From Hevea brasiliensis (taxonomy: Eukaryota > Streptophyta > Magnoliopsida > Malpighiales > Euphorbiaceae): DNA of 64,000 nucleotides. The stretch lies in contig NC_079493.1 of NCBI RefSeq assembly GCF_030052815.1, positions 61,938,691 to 62,002,690 of the forward strand, in the 5' to 3' direction. The position numbers and the translations under genes are program-made. The notes beneath the pieces were generated by a model. The model was given only the letters and a program-made list of their open reading frames with translations. It did no database searches and was not told the DNA's origin. Below are positions 19,501 to 31,985 of this stretch, in pieces; within the stretch, counting starts at the first letter, position 1; each line of letters starts with the position of its first letter.

Positions 19501-20000
19501 TCTCTTTGAATCTAATTTTTAATATTTTAATTTCCTACATTTTATTGGAAATTTAGGCCATAAGTCACCTCTAAATGGTGAATTGACCATTTTGCCCCTT
19601 ACTGGTCTAATCCGTTTTTCTAATAACACTAGATTGCTTCTTGAATCCTGAATCAATTATTTGAGCTTACTCTCAATTCTTTCTATGGTTTTCACATTTT
19701 CCCTAACTTCGCAATTATCCCTAGGCCTAAGGTGTCACAATGTCCCACACAAAATTTGGGTCGCAATTGAGCTCGCAGTCACTTCCCGGTACGATCACCC
19801 ATATTTGTGGCCTCGGCTCATTTAACGCATTATGATTTGTTTTCTTTATCTTCATTTCTCCTTCATGTAATTGTTACTAATTTTTGTTCATGACTTTTCT
19901 AAATGATTTAAATATAGTTTTACACATCCCAACTGTCCGGGAAGACACTGGTCCCCAAAACAGTGGAATGTACGGAACTAATAAACATAGGGGTGTTACA
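16522..20000 (-). repeat. Tekay-like 5' LTR (3,479 bp)
   Basis: On the minus strand it starts TGTAACACCCCTATG at 20,000 and ends GGTGTGACA at 16,522. Many blocks are shared with the TekB LTR: the end segment with GGTATACTA/GGATCATG, the GAGTACTCAT region near 17,430, and the GGGGCA...GGTCA motif near 19,590. It is the 5' LTR of the element whose gag lies at 15,784-16,420; its 3' half and second LTR are absent. No protein-coding frame of note lies inside. Confidence 0.82.
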
Positions 20001-21073
20001 TAACATAATAATAATAAGTCCACAATTAAGTAATAATACTAAATTGCCCAAAGTATCCCTAGGCTTATGTATATAGCTTGGATACCAACTAGGGACTACA
20101 GATTGTAGTACTGCTGTTATGAATGATCACTGATAGATAATATGTCTCTGATGATTGTTCTACTAGCTTTATACCTGCCCGTTGGCCGTAGTGCCTATTA
20201 TCATTTCTAGCTTTACACCTACCCACTGGCCTTGTGGCTGACATGACCGATGTATACTTGACAAACATACGAGTGTCTAACTAGTATACTCCCGGGTATC
20301 CAGCCTTTATAATATGTTATAGCTTACTTGGGCACTAATAAGAATTTAATTAGACAGAATATGGGAGAAATGAATAAAAAAGATCCCGATAGATTTAATT
20401 ATTCCCAAAGTTTAATAAATATATATAAAGGACCAAAATTTATGAAAATATACTTAGATTAGTTATTCTTGGTTATTTAACTATTTTTATTTAACTTTAT
20501 GCACCACTAAGCAATTCGCTTAGCACGTTAGTTTTCCATCGCATAGGTACTGGAGATCAGCCGTAGCAGTAGCAGTAGTCATAGCATTAGTGCTCTAACA
20601 GAGATTTGTGTAGATTTACTAGTCACCTCTGTAGTCAGTTTTGGGCAGGGCCCATGTATATCTAGTTTTGTTTCTTTTTGTTCATTGTATATAAGCACAG
20701 GATGTAAATCATTTTGAGCTGTAAATAAATTGCAAATTATTGTATATGAATTTTATATGAATGAATGAGTGAAACATATATTTTCTTGAAATTGTATGAG
20801 CAGAAATGTTATGATATGACATATAGAAACATGAGATAGATATGAAATAGTAAAACCCGCTAAACGCTATTAAAACAGAAGATACTATGTCTGGGTCTCC
20901 ATAAAAAAATAAATAAGTTAATTAAAAAAAAAGAAAAAATTTCCACACCATGGATAATATGAATAAATAAAGTTAAAATTAACAATGTACATGACAAGAT
21001 AAGATAGGGTGCTCCGACACTGAATGTGGCACATCTTGCTCGGCTACACTGTAGACGGGTAAGGGGCGTCACA
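20001..21073 (+). repeat. Tekay-like LTR, 3' part
   Basis: Ends GGGGCGTCACA followed by a primer-binding site. Shares with the TekA LTR the CACCACTAAGCA...GCTTAGC block (~20,500) and with the solo LTR the CTCGGCTACACTGTAG block (~21,040). The 5' part is replaced by the minus-strand LTR at 16,522-20,000, which probably inserted into it. Confidence 0.75.
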
Positions 21074-21078
21074 TTTAG

Positions 21079-21090
21079 TGGTATCAGAGT
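21079..21090 (+). promoter_or_regulatory. Primer-binding site, plus Tekay-like element
   Basis: TGGTATCAGAGT, one change from consensus, 5 bp after the LTR. Confidence 0.85.
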
Positions 21091-21099
21091 AAAGGTTTT

Positions 21100-21856
21100 C
21101 GCGGTCCTAGACCTAGGTAGATAGAATGAGATAGTGTGCACAACATGCATGGGCCTTTAATTAGACTCAAGGTGACACTAATGTGGATATGTTCTTTATC
21201 TGTTTTATAGGATCGATGGTATCCAGTATCTTAGAGCACGGGTCTCCTAGACCAATAGAGGAGGAGGTAGAGTCTCATGCACCTGTACCAGCTCGTAGTC
21301 CGGAGCAAAGTAATAGAGCAGAGTCATCAAGTGGTGCTATGGGGAGAGCACAGCAGGCCTTCCTAGAGCAGATGACTCAGATGCTTCATCAAATTACCAG
21401 AGCTATACCTTAGCCATAGCCACCTCCACCTCCACAGCAACAACCACTACCACCACCACCTATGTAGCCATCACCACCACCACCTCCACAGCCATAGCCA
21501 CTATAGAGGTCCCCACTGGAGAAACTACAGAAATTTGGGGCTTTTGATTTTAAGGGCAAGAAAGAGGATGACCCAGCCATCGCAGAGTACTGACTGGAGA
21601 GGACAGAGAGGGTATTGCAGCAGCTACACTGCACCCCAAAGCAGCAGTTTTAGTGTGCTATAGCATTGCTTCAGGAGGAGGTATATCAGTGGTGGGTGAT
21701 AGTGTCGAGAGTGGGCTGCACGGATTACCTGGGATTTCTTTCTGGCTGAGTTCAGAAAGAAATATATTAGCCATGTATACCTAGAGGCTAGAAGGACAGA
21801 ATTCCTGACACTGAGGCAGAGGCAGCTTACAGTCACCGAATATGAGCGGGAATTCG
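21100..21856 (+). pseudogene. Tekay-like gag with a cluster of TAG stops
   Basis: The translation around 21,250-21,860 matches the gag of TekA (EEEVESHAP near 21,260; a Pro/Gln tract; LEKLQKFGAFDFKG; the WW-containing capsid region; EYEREF). Five in-frame TAG codons at 21,411, 21,417, 21,465, 21,495 and 21,504 lie where a Pro-Gln repeat is expected. Further stops and shifts follow. It ends at 21,856 against the first bases of another Tekay-like LTR (TGTAACAC), possibly this element's own 3' LTR after a large internal deletion. Confidence 0.75.
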
Positions 21857-21864
21857 TGTAACAC

Positions 21865-24800
21865 TGTGACACCCCTTTCCCGTGTACAGTATACCCGAGT
21901 AAGCAATGTCACACAGTGTACCGGCACACTCTAATATACCTTAATTAATTTTTTTATCATGCTTTTGAATATAACTTGTGAAATGTAATGTATTTGTGCC
22001 ATTTATCGAAATTTTAATTTATTTGAGGTTCCGAAAATTTTAAAGTAAATCCGGCTGAGTACCGGTTAAAAATGGAGAAAACAGTTCTTCGGAACCTGTG
22101 AAAAACACTTCCAATAACCATATTCAATCATCTCAAACTCCAATATCATCACAAACTCAATATTTTTCAACAACATGTTCTCAATCATCATTTCTCAGGG
22201 TACTCATATATAAACAACAAATAAATACTCAAATTACTTCCATACATAACCATAAATCTTCATTATTTACATGAACCTCAAAATACATTACATAAGTTCA
22301 TTTACATATGAGAAAATAGAAATTTAGTTACAAAATACCAAAATGACACCTAGTGTCCTACCAATGCACTGCAGAAGTTGAGGTGACAAGGACACTGTGT
22401 AGAACTGCAGGATGGACTCACCCAGTCTGCAGTCTACTGGGCTCACGATCTGTATCTCCAGAACCTACGCGTGGCAAAAGCAACGCGCTAAGCAATAATG
22501 CTTAGTGGTGCAATAATAAAATAAAAGAAATAGCAAGAAAACAAATATGTAGTGAATGTATATGTTTTATTCGTTTTGAATTTATACATCATTACTTTGT
22601 CCACTTTCATTCATTTGGTTGCCCAAGTAACCTAGACTAGACGACTGGACTGGATAAACGGGTAAACTGGCACTGAGTGTCAAGTACCTCGGGCCGTCAC
22701 ACCATCGGTCACATATGCATCTCCCGATGTGCAACAGAACAGCTAACAAGCTGTAAATAATATCAGGCACAAGGCCAAATCTCAATGCAAGGTCAGAATG
22801 GCTAAAAGCCATAAAATCACAGAATGGCATAATGCCATGTGCAGTACTTCTAAATGAACCCTATTGGCATGCCAAACTATCCAAACCAATCTTGTTAGGT
22901 ATACTAGGGCATTTGATACTTTTGAATTCTTCAATTTTTGAATTTCAAGTTTTGGTGTCACTATTCACCTCATTGGTCAACAAAAATGTTGACTTTTGGA
23001 TAGAAAATAGGTACATTGGTTTTAATACTCCCAATGTACCACATTTTACATTTAAACTTGTTGGGATTGAGCACCCATACCATTTCTAAACTTAAAACCA
23101 AGAGGGCAGAATTTTCAATTTTTGAAGCGTAACTTTACTGTTCCATTAAGCACTGTTGCAGTGGGAATTTGAGGAAATGGTAAACATGAAAATTGTTCCT
23201 TATTTTGTCTAGTTGAATTTCTTTTTTTAAATCACTCCATTTGGAGTTTTGTAGCTCCAGATATGGTCCAAAAACCACAGCTGGCCGGATTGGAAAAAAC
23301 TGCAGAATTACCAAATCTACAGTACCATGAACAGTGATTGTGACTGCCATTTGGGTTAGGTTCTGGTCATAATTTGGGGTAGGTTTCTTCATGAAAGTTG
23401 TTTATCTATGTCTTAACTTGTTGTTGTAAAAATTTCAGGTCAATTGACCATTTCTACGGTGAGTTATGGCCAAATAAACAGTTACTGTTCATTTGGTCAT
23501 TCTGCAAAATTGGCTTGCAGGGTACCCAGATTGGTGCCAACTTTTGGTCCTCTTGCTTTGGTCTTTTGGGCATGGTTTCTTTAGCAAAAATGTGCCATTA
23601 TAAGTCTAGTTTCATGTCCAATTGGTCAAATACCAATTGAACCTACACAGCCAAAGTTATGGCTGTCCAAGTGGGCTGGAATCACAGCCTCATTGCTGCT
23701 GTCACTAGGCAGCCTATACATTTCACTTTGCCATGCATTAGTTCAGTTCAAATTATGATTAACTTGCCTCAAATGGTCACTAATTGACCATTAGAATATC
23801 CATTAATCATTTCATAAGCCAAGTCCAATTTTTCATTCCCAAAACCCTAATTTTCCCTTTTAATTCACCCATACACCTAGTTAAGCACTTTCATTAATTA
23901 TATATGTGTATATACACCTTAAATACAATCTCTAATTCATTCTAAGTCCATTAAAACCATCAAAAACACTCCATCATTGTTCCTTCCTTAGGGCTGCCGA
24001 AATTAATGGTAGGCATACACACAAATTTGGTTCATTTAATTCACAAATTCATGTTGATTCAAGTCCCTAACATGGAAAATAAGGGTTTTAAGTAGATAGG
24101 TGCACTAACCTTAATTTAGCCAATTCTCTTTCTTGCCAACTTCAAGATTCTTGATTCCTTTTACTTCCAAGCACTCTAGCTAGGGTAGATATTCAGTTTT
24201 TATGAAGATGATTATGGAAATATGGTGAGATTTTAAGGAAATTTAAGCTTAAAGGGAGTAACAATGGTGGAAAGCTTTGGAAAAGGAAGAGCTACGGCTG
24301 AAATGAGGTAGAAGCTGCTGGAATTGGTTTTATTTTTGTCCCATTTTATGTCATTTTTGTCCCTTTAATTTATTTGTCAAATGATGATTGGGTGGAGCTT
24401 TTTAAATGACATCACATTATGTCATAATGAGCCCTTTTTTTTTGAATTTTTTTGTCTTTTCATCACTACTCAATTTCAATTTAATTTTTAGTAATGTTTA
24501 TTCATATTTTATGTTATAATAATTATTTACTCAACTGGACAAGTCGGCCAAAAATCACCTCTGAAGGCAAAATGACCAAAATGCCCTCCGTTTGGCTTAA
24601 CGGGTCAAAATTGTCTGTACCGATTGAAAAATTTTCTTAAATATTTTCTTGGCATTCTAATGCCATAGGAACCTCAATGACCCTTCTCTGGAGTCCCAAA
24701 AATTATTTTATGAATTTTCTCTCGGGTCTAGGGCTCCTAGTTGCGAGAACCGCAACTTCCCTCTAGGTTACCCATCGCTTGGGCACCGGCTCGTTTAACT

Positions 24801-24970
24801 TGGTTGAATTTTATTTCGAAAATTTTTGCTAAATTTTTCTTATTAATATTTGAGTTAATTATGGTTCCTGACTTTAGTTTAAATATTTTTCTGAATGTTC
24901 TAGCTGTCCGGACCGACACCGGTCACCGAAACAGTAGAATGTACGGAGTTGCTACCGGGAGGGTGTTACA
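21865..24970 (-). repeat. TekA 3' LTR (3,106 bp)
   Basis: Minus-strand TGTAACACCCTCCCGG (24,970) to GGGGTGTCACA (21,865). Matches 54,076-57,179 nearly throughout. No coding frame inside. Confidence 0.93.
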
Positions 24971-24988
24971 ACTCTTCCCCTCTAATTT
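24971..24988 (-). promoter_or_regulatory. TekA polypurine tract
   Basis: The minus strand reads AAATTAGAGGGGAAGAGT immediately before the LTR start, the priming site for plus-strand synthesis. Confidence 0.85.
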
Positions 24989-25187
24989 AAATTTCGTCCT
25001 CGAAATTTACCTGATGCAAACAGTTGAGGGAACTGTTGCCTCATCTTCTCTTCACTTTCCCAAGTTGCCTCCTCGGTGTTGTGGTGCCTCCAAAGCACTT
25101 TCACCAATGGAATCTGCTTATTCCTCAACTCTTTCACTTCCCGAGCTAGGATCCATAGAGGTTCTTCTTCATATGTCAAATCTGGTT
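24982..25187 (-). pseudogene. TekA integrase C-terminus, chromodomain-like
   Basis: A 65-residue minus-strand frame begins MTYEEEPLWILAREVKELRN and contains LVKVLWRHHNTEEATWE, the chromodomain-like signature at the end of Tekay/Del integrases. Chromodomains are thought to steer integration to particular chromatin marks. The gene is interrupted at 25,188 by TekB and continues at 49,549. Confidence 0.85.
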
Positions 25188-28114
25188 TGTAACACCCCTA
25201 AGTTCGGAGTGCGTTCTGCTGTTCCGGTGACCAGTGCTGTCCGGATAGCTAGGATGCCTAGAACTACATTTCGTTATGAGTGAGGAGACATAAAATAATG
25301 AAATACAAGAAAAGAAAATACAAGAAAAACAAAGGAAAAATAATAGCAAAGAAATGTAACCAAGTTAAGCGAGCCGGAAACCCTAGCGATGGGTGACCGC
25401 ACCGGGATGTCACAGCGTGGACCGTTGACTAGCTCTGGACTGCGGGAAACCCTAGAAAACATTTTTAGGACTTAAATAGACAACAATTGAAGTATAAATA
25501 TCATTATAAATAACAAAGAAAAATTAAATAATTAGTACAAAGAAAAGTGAGAAATCGAAAAACAGACAAAACTCGGTGTTACCGAAAAATCAGGAATGCA
25601 ACCCGAATAGGGGCATTATGGTCATTTGACATCCCGAATTGTATTTTGACCTAAATGTCCATTAAAAATAAATAATATTACACTTAGAAAATAAAATGAA
25701 AAATTAATTTGGTGGTACCTAAAGTAAATAGTAGGAATTAAGGGTTTAATGTGGAATAAAGGGAAATTAAGCTTATTAAATGATTAAATGTGTGAGTGGG
25801 CCACTAATGATTTAATTAAATAATAAAATGTGCTGATGTAAGTCCACTATACCCATCAGAAAGTTCATCTTCTCCATTTCCATTAAACTAGCCGAATTGA
25901 AGAAAAGGAAAAATCCTCCATGGCCATTTTCATTGAAGCTTCATCTAACCCCTCATTTCACTTCTAAACACTTAGGTTCCTTCATGAAAGTTTGTCTACA
26001 CATCATAAGGAAGAGCTTGATACCAAATTTAAGAAGTTTAATCAAGGTTTGGCAAGTTCCAACCATAAGGTAAGTTCACATTTTTGAAGATTGCTTTGTT
26101 GAACTTTGTGTACATGTTATGGGTGTTGGTTTTGTGAAGAAAATTTTTAGGTTTGAAGAGTTATTGAGATGTTCATTTTGTACAGCCATGGAGTTATGTA
26201 TTTGATGAAATATTTGTACATATATTTGGTGAGAAATGATGTTGATTAAGTGATTTAATATCCTAGTAAATTATTCCACATATATATGGTGATTTTGCAC
26301 TTGGAATGGAAATTGGTGAATTGTAGGACACTTTGGGGTTGAGGGACATTTTTGACAGCCTTGGAACTCTTGGATAAGTGTATGTGGTTCATGAAGATAT
26401 GGGCAGAATTGTGGCATTAAGGATTGATGGATATGTATATGAATTTGTTGTGTAAAGTGCATGTAAAAACTAGTAATGTTTATGTGTATGTGTAATTGTA
26501 TTTGGACTTTGGGAATTAGAGTTATATTTGGTGTGTTGAGGATAATTGTAATCTGCCCAAAATGACTTTAAAGTGAAGTGGAGTATGGTTTTGGTAATGT
26601 ACCAAAACAGATTTGGTAGGGAAGTGAACATCTAGTAAGGTAAGGGTGTAATTGATGTATATTTAAGCAATGTGATTAAGGTAGTATACATTTTAGCCTA
26701 TAACTTTAAATGTGTAACCTCAATTGGTATGAGATCAATTGGAGGTGAAACTAGGCACAAAATGTGTCAACTTTCATTGAGAAAGCATAACAAAATTCTG
26801 CTTGCATGGTGACATAAAAAAATGACCAATTCGGATTAGGTGCAATTAGGACCTGAAAAATGACCAATTGGGCAGCAGTGAGTGTTTAGGCCATAACTCA
26901 CTCAAAACAGGTCCAATTGACCTGAAATTTTAACCATGAATAGTTAAGACCCATACCTACAAGTCTTATGAGGACACAAAAGCCCAGAAATGACCAGAAG
27001 CAAGTCAAAAAGCTTGTACAAGTTCGGGTCCAAAAACTGGCCGAACCAGAGTTGACCAAATTGACCTAAAATTGACCTAATTTGATACCATTGGACCAGC
27101 AATAGTATAATGACCATAACTTGGTCTACATTCGGAATGACCTGAAATTTTGCACCGCGGTCCATAAGACATAGATCTACAAGTTTGTAGTTTTGACCGA
27201 AACCCGAAAACCGAGGGAACTAGGTCGTCCGGCTAGGTCAAACTAGTATCCCGGAATCCAGCAAGTTGCATTAAAATGCACTAAACGAGGAAATGAGTTT
27301 GGTAAAACGTACCAACCTAAAACCCTATCGAATGTGACATATTAATGACACTAAAACCTAATTTACCTAGAACGCATCGAGGGTCGGTATATTAGGTGAT
27401 TAAGCAAATAATAGCTTTCAGTGAATTACTTATCGAACATTATCGTTAGAGACAAATTTATTTAGCACTGAAACACTTCAAATTGTGTTTCTCAGTTACC
27501 AAAGACTCAGGAAAAGGGAAGGAAACACTGAGTCCAGACCAGGAGACAAATATTAGAGGTTTGTGCACAACGGCTATTTCTTTTGAATTTTTCAATTGAA
27601 ATGAATTATGACTATTGTACATTATTGTTTTAAATTGTGTTTGTGCACAACTAGTTTTCAACTGATTTTGTTCTGAATAATATTTCATATGATAAATTGT
27701 ATGTTATTGTTTTAAATTGTGTTTGTGCACAATATTTATTTCTTTTGAATTATTTTCAATTGAAATAAATTATGACTACTTGTATGTTATTGTTTTAAAT
27801 TGTGGAAGTGTACTTGAATGGATACTTATTGATTGAAAAGCACTGTAAATGGTTTTTATGGAAATTGAAGTGAATTACGAATTGTGTTTCCATTTTGTGA
27901 ATGAAATTATAACTTTGGAAATTTATTGGATTCTTCGGATCTTTTGAATAAAATGTTTGGAATTGTTTTGATTCACAATTGGCATGACACTGTTACTATG
28001 TTCCTCCTCCATTAATGGGGTGAGTGTGATTATTCCTCCCTCTTTGACTTATCAGTCTGGGGTGAGTATGATTATGTTCCTCCCTCTTTGACTTCCCAGT
28101 CTGAGGTGAGTATG

Positions 28115-30214
28115 TGAAGGAACGGAAGCGTGAAAAACACAAGTTTATACCATTGAATTCAAAAATTTTCACCTAGGGTCACATGTATCATGCAAGATTT
28201 ATTTTTATCTATTTGATTTCAATGATAAACAACATATTAAAACTCTTTTAATATGTTTTTGGATCTGTATTTGCCATTTAAGATTTTAAAATTAATCAGA
28301 TTAATTTTAGAACCCTAGATTAAATCAAGAACGATTACACTAACCTCTTGATGCACTGCAGCGTGTCTGCGCCTTTGAGATTTGTCTTCAGGACACCATA
28401 TGTTGTCCCTCTAGCTTGTCCACACCAAGAACACCTATAGCAGCCCTTGAACAGCTTCTAAAGCCTTTTCTATTAATTAGAAATTCAAGTTCTGCCTTTT
28501 AAGAGATTAAAGATGTAAACAGGACACTAGAAACAATTTCTAGTGTTCTTAATTCAAGAGATTGATGGCTAATCTCTTTGAATTGATGAGAGATGAAGAA
28601 GAAGAGATGAAAACCCTCAAAGTGGCGTGACAAAGGAGAAGAGTGGCTGCTGGTTGCTTTTCTTTTTCATAACAACACTTAAATAGCTAGGTTAACACAT
28701 TAAACCCTTGCCACATGTCACCCTTTGATTAGCTCTAGGTTTAAGTGACCCAATCACATTGTGCCAAGTGTCAAACCTATATTTAATCTTGATTTTAATC
28801 ATCTTACATGATTAAAAAACATTTGGCAAGCTTATGTGTAATCCCATGTGTCACCATCTCATGATGCCACGTGTCACACTGCAAAATGACCAAAATGCCC
28901 CTGTGTCTTAATTTTGAGTTCTTAACCCAAAATAATTATTTTTCTTCTTCTAATTAATTTATATCAAATATAAATTAATTAATTAATCTCTATTAATTAA
29001 TTTCTCATTAATTAAATTCATATTTAAACACTTTAAATATAAATTTAACTTATACTATACATCCAATAATCTAGATTTGGTTTCAAGTCATGCTAGGGAC
29101 TTTGTAATTTAATTGCAAACCAAACCTATTTAATTAATCAATTAAACTCTTTAATTAATTAATTAAATCATATTTAAATAGGTGATAATTTGTGTATGTG
29201 TGTGACTTACTAGGATCATCACTAATTGGCAATGAGACATGATATCAACTCTTAATATCATCAGAACTCTTTCTTACCATAAATGATTTCTCTAAATCAT
29301 TTTATGAACCTCATAGACCATGGTTAACACCTAGCATAGCATGCCATGGCCACCCAATTAGTAATAAGGTTTACCTTAAATGAACCTATAATCATATGTT
29401 ACCATGCACTAGAATCTCTCATTACAAAATCCCAACTCAAGCCGAGTCATGGTTTATGTCGAACTCCATTTGCTATGAATATTATGTTCTCTTTTAATTC
29501 CAGTTCTTGATTAAAAGATTTTCTCATCGAAACTCTTTTCGAATAAATCATCTGTCTGCCAGAACTTGAAACATTAAGAACAATTAAATGAACATAGGAT
29601 TTTATCTCTATTTACTTAGAGGAACAGATTCCATCTTGATCAACACCTACCTCCATATATAACTAGTAGGAGCCAACACATGCCCATATACCCATACACA
29701 GTACAAGTATGAAAGCGAGATCAAACTCAAACTACCTATATACAAGATAAGCTGTGCTATCTCAGGTCTAAAGATCATATGCACTGATATGATTTATGAC
29801 AAAATATTGACAAGAGTAAACTCCATGTGCTTGTCATAAGTGTCACTGGTTCGGCCTACTTATCATTTATAAGTGCCTATCATGTTTGTTATATGGCATG
29901 AGACTCACCATTCCATCTTATTTATAACTCATATAAATAACTTGGGAACAAACATGAATACAATCTTTCTGGATAAGTCATGTCCTTATTATGAAGTATC
30001 CTCGATTGTGAACCTATTTATGATACTTCGTGCTAGAAATATTGTCACTCATATTCTTAACAACTTAAGAATAATATTTCTAACAAAATATCAATGGACC
30101 TTTTCTATTACACATAAATATATTATGTAAATGGAAAAGTGGAAATGCCTTTTATTAATAAAAATATGTACAAGATACATACTAAATGATATGCTCTAGG
30201 GCATACTACTAACA
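28115..30214 (-). repeat. Copia 3' LTR (2,100 bp)
   Basis: Minus strand TGTTAGTAGTATGCCC (30,214) to CCGTTCCTTCA (28,115). Contains an A/T-rich block of TTAATTAA-type palindromes near 28,960-29,170. No coding frame inside. Confidence 0.93.
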
Positions 30215-30226
30215 ATCTCCCACTAG
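30215..30226 (-). promoter_or_regulatory. Copia polypurine tract
   Basis: Minus strand TAGTGGGAGATT directly before the LTR start, like other plant copia polypurine tracts. Confidence 0.85.
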
Positions 30227-30497
30227 CACTAGAGCCATTCATTACAATATCTTAGACCTATCTTCTCAAGATGTCGGTCTAACTGAGTCTGTGACATAGG
30301 CTTAGTGAATGGATCAGCTGGATTTTCACTGATGCTATTTTCTGCATGGCTACATCGCCGCCCAACTATTTCTCCGATAATGTGGTAGTGCCTTTCTATG
30401 TGTTTGGATTTCGGTGAGACCTTGGTTCCTTAGCTGTATGATCGCTCCATTATTGTCACGATGTAGTGGAACCGCTGACTCATTGGAAGGAACTACT

Positions 30498-31985
30498 TTA
30501 AGTTCTCACATGAACTTCTTTATCCAAACGACTTCCTTTGCGAGATCGATGCGAGAATATACTCAGCCTCTGTAGTGTAATCTGCAGTCGTGCTCTGTTT
30601 GGAACTCTTCCAACTGACTGCACCTCCTTTACAAATGAACACATATCCAGAGGTAGAGTTTCTATCATCGATATCTGATTAGAAATTAGAATCAGTATAA
30701 CCATCCAATTGCAAGTCTCCACTCCATAAATTAAGAATAAATCCTTAGTTCTTTTCAAGTACTTAAGGATATTCTTGACAGCTATCCAGTGTTCCAAACC
30801 TGGATTGGATTGATACCTGCTAGTCAAACTAATAGCGTATGCGATATCTAGCCTAGTACACAACATTGCATACATTAAACTTCCAATAGCCGAAGCATAT
30901 GAAATCCTGGCCATCTTATCTCTTTCTTCAGGTGTCTTTGGAGACATCTCTTTAGAAAGGTGGATACCATGTCTCACTGGTAACAATCCTCTCTTAGAAT
31001 CAAGCATGTTAAACCTCTTTAACACCTTTTCCAAGTATAGACTTTGGGATAAACCAATTATTCTTTTCGCTCTATCTCTATAGATGCAAATTCCAAGAAT
31101 ATAGGTTGCCTCCCCTAAGTCTTTCATGGAGAATGTATTTGACAACCATACCTTTATCATCGTCAACATACCTGTGTCATTACCCATCAACAGTATGTCA
31201 TCCACATATAAGACAAGGAAAGTGATAGCACTATCACTAACCTTCTTATATACACATGGCTCATCCTCATTTTTGATAAAACCAAAGGATTTAATGGCTT
31301 CATCAAAACGGATGTTCCAACTCCTCGTAGCTTGTTTCAACCCATAAATGGATCGCTTTAGCTTGCATACCTTGGAACCATCTTGGGATTCAGAACCCCT
31401 AGGTTGTTCCATGAAAATGTTTTCTTCAATGTATCCATTGAGAAAAACTGTTTTGACATCCATCTGCCAAATCTCATAACTATAGTATGCAGCTATTACT
31501 AATAAAATCCTAATTGATTTAAGCATGGCAACAGGCGAGAAAGTCTCCTCATAGTCGATTCCTTGCCTTTGGCGAAACCCTTTCACTACTAGCCTTGCCT
31601 TATAGGTATCTACCTTTCCATCAGAACCAATTTTCTTCTTGAAAACCCATTTGTTCCCTATAGGTATAATACCTTCAGGTGGGTCAACAAGATCCCAAAC
31701 TTGATTCTTATACATGGAATCAATCTCGGATTTCATAGCATCAATCCATTTTGAAGAGTCTATATATGATATAGCTTCTTCATAGGTAAGTGTATCATCT
31801 CCATGATCTACTTCTTCATGAGTAGACAACTCTTGTTCTTCTTCATGAAGAAAACCATATCTCACTGGTGGGTGAGATACCCTAGTTGTTCTACGAGGAA
31901 CAGTTGTAGATGTTTCATCAACGGGTATTGGTTGACTAGATGGATCTATATCCATCTGATCTGTTGGTTGGTCAGAATTCTCCAA
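30498..31985 (-). pseudogene. Copia reverse transcriptase and RNase H
   Basis: A 495-residue minus-strand frame shows a copia reverse transcriptase: WIDAMKSEIDSMYKNQVWDL, NKWVFKKK, KARLVVKGFRQRQGIDYEETFSPV and the catalytic LYVDDILL. It continues through YLGICIYRDR-type and GSLMYAM blocks into RNase H. After LIYGVE the frame slips, so the RNase H catalytic part (the expected AEY-type block near 30,560) is read in other frames. VFLNGYIEE replaces the usual AFLNG start (A to V). The upstream Pro/Thr-rich linker separates it from integrase. An ATG at 31,985 opens the surviving frame; the natural protein starts in gag. Confidence 0.92.

Noticed and set aside
24741..25283. 180-codon plus-strand frame
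   Set aside because: It is antisense to the TekA LTR start and chromodomain, and crosses the TekB insertion boundary; an accidental frame.
29873..30130. 85-codon frame present in both copia LTRs (also 37,127-37,384)
   Set aside because: Conservation follows from LTR identity; it is antisense to the element and has no coding signature.
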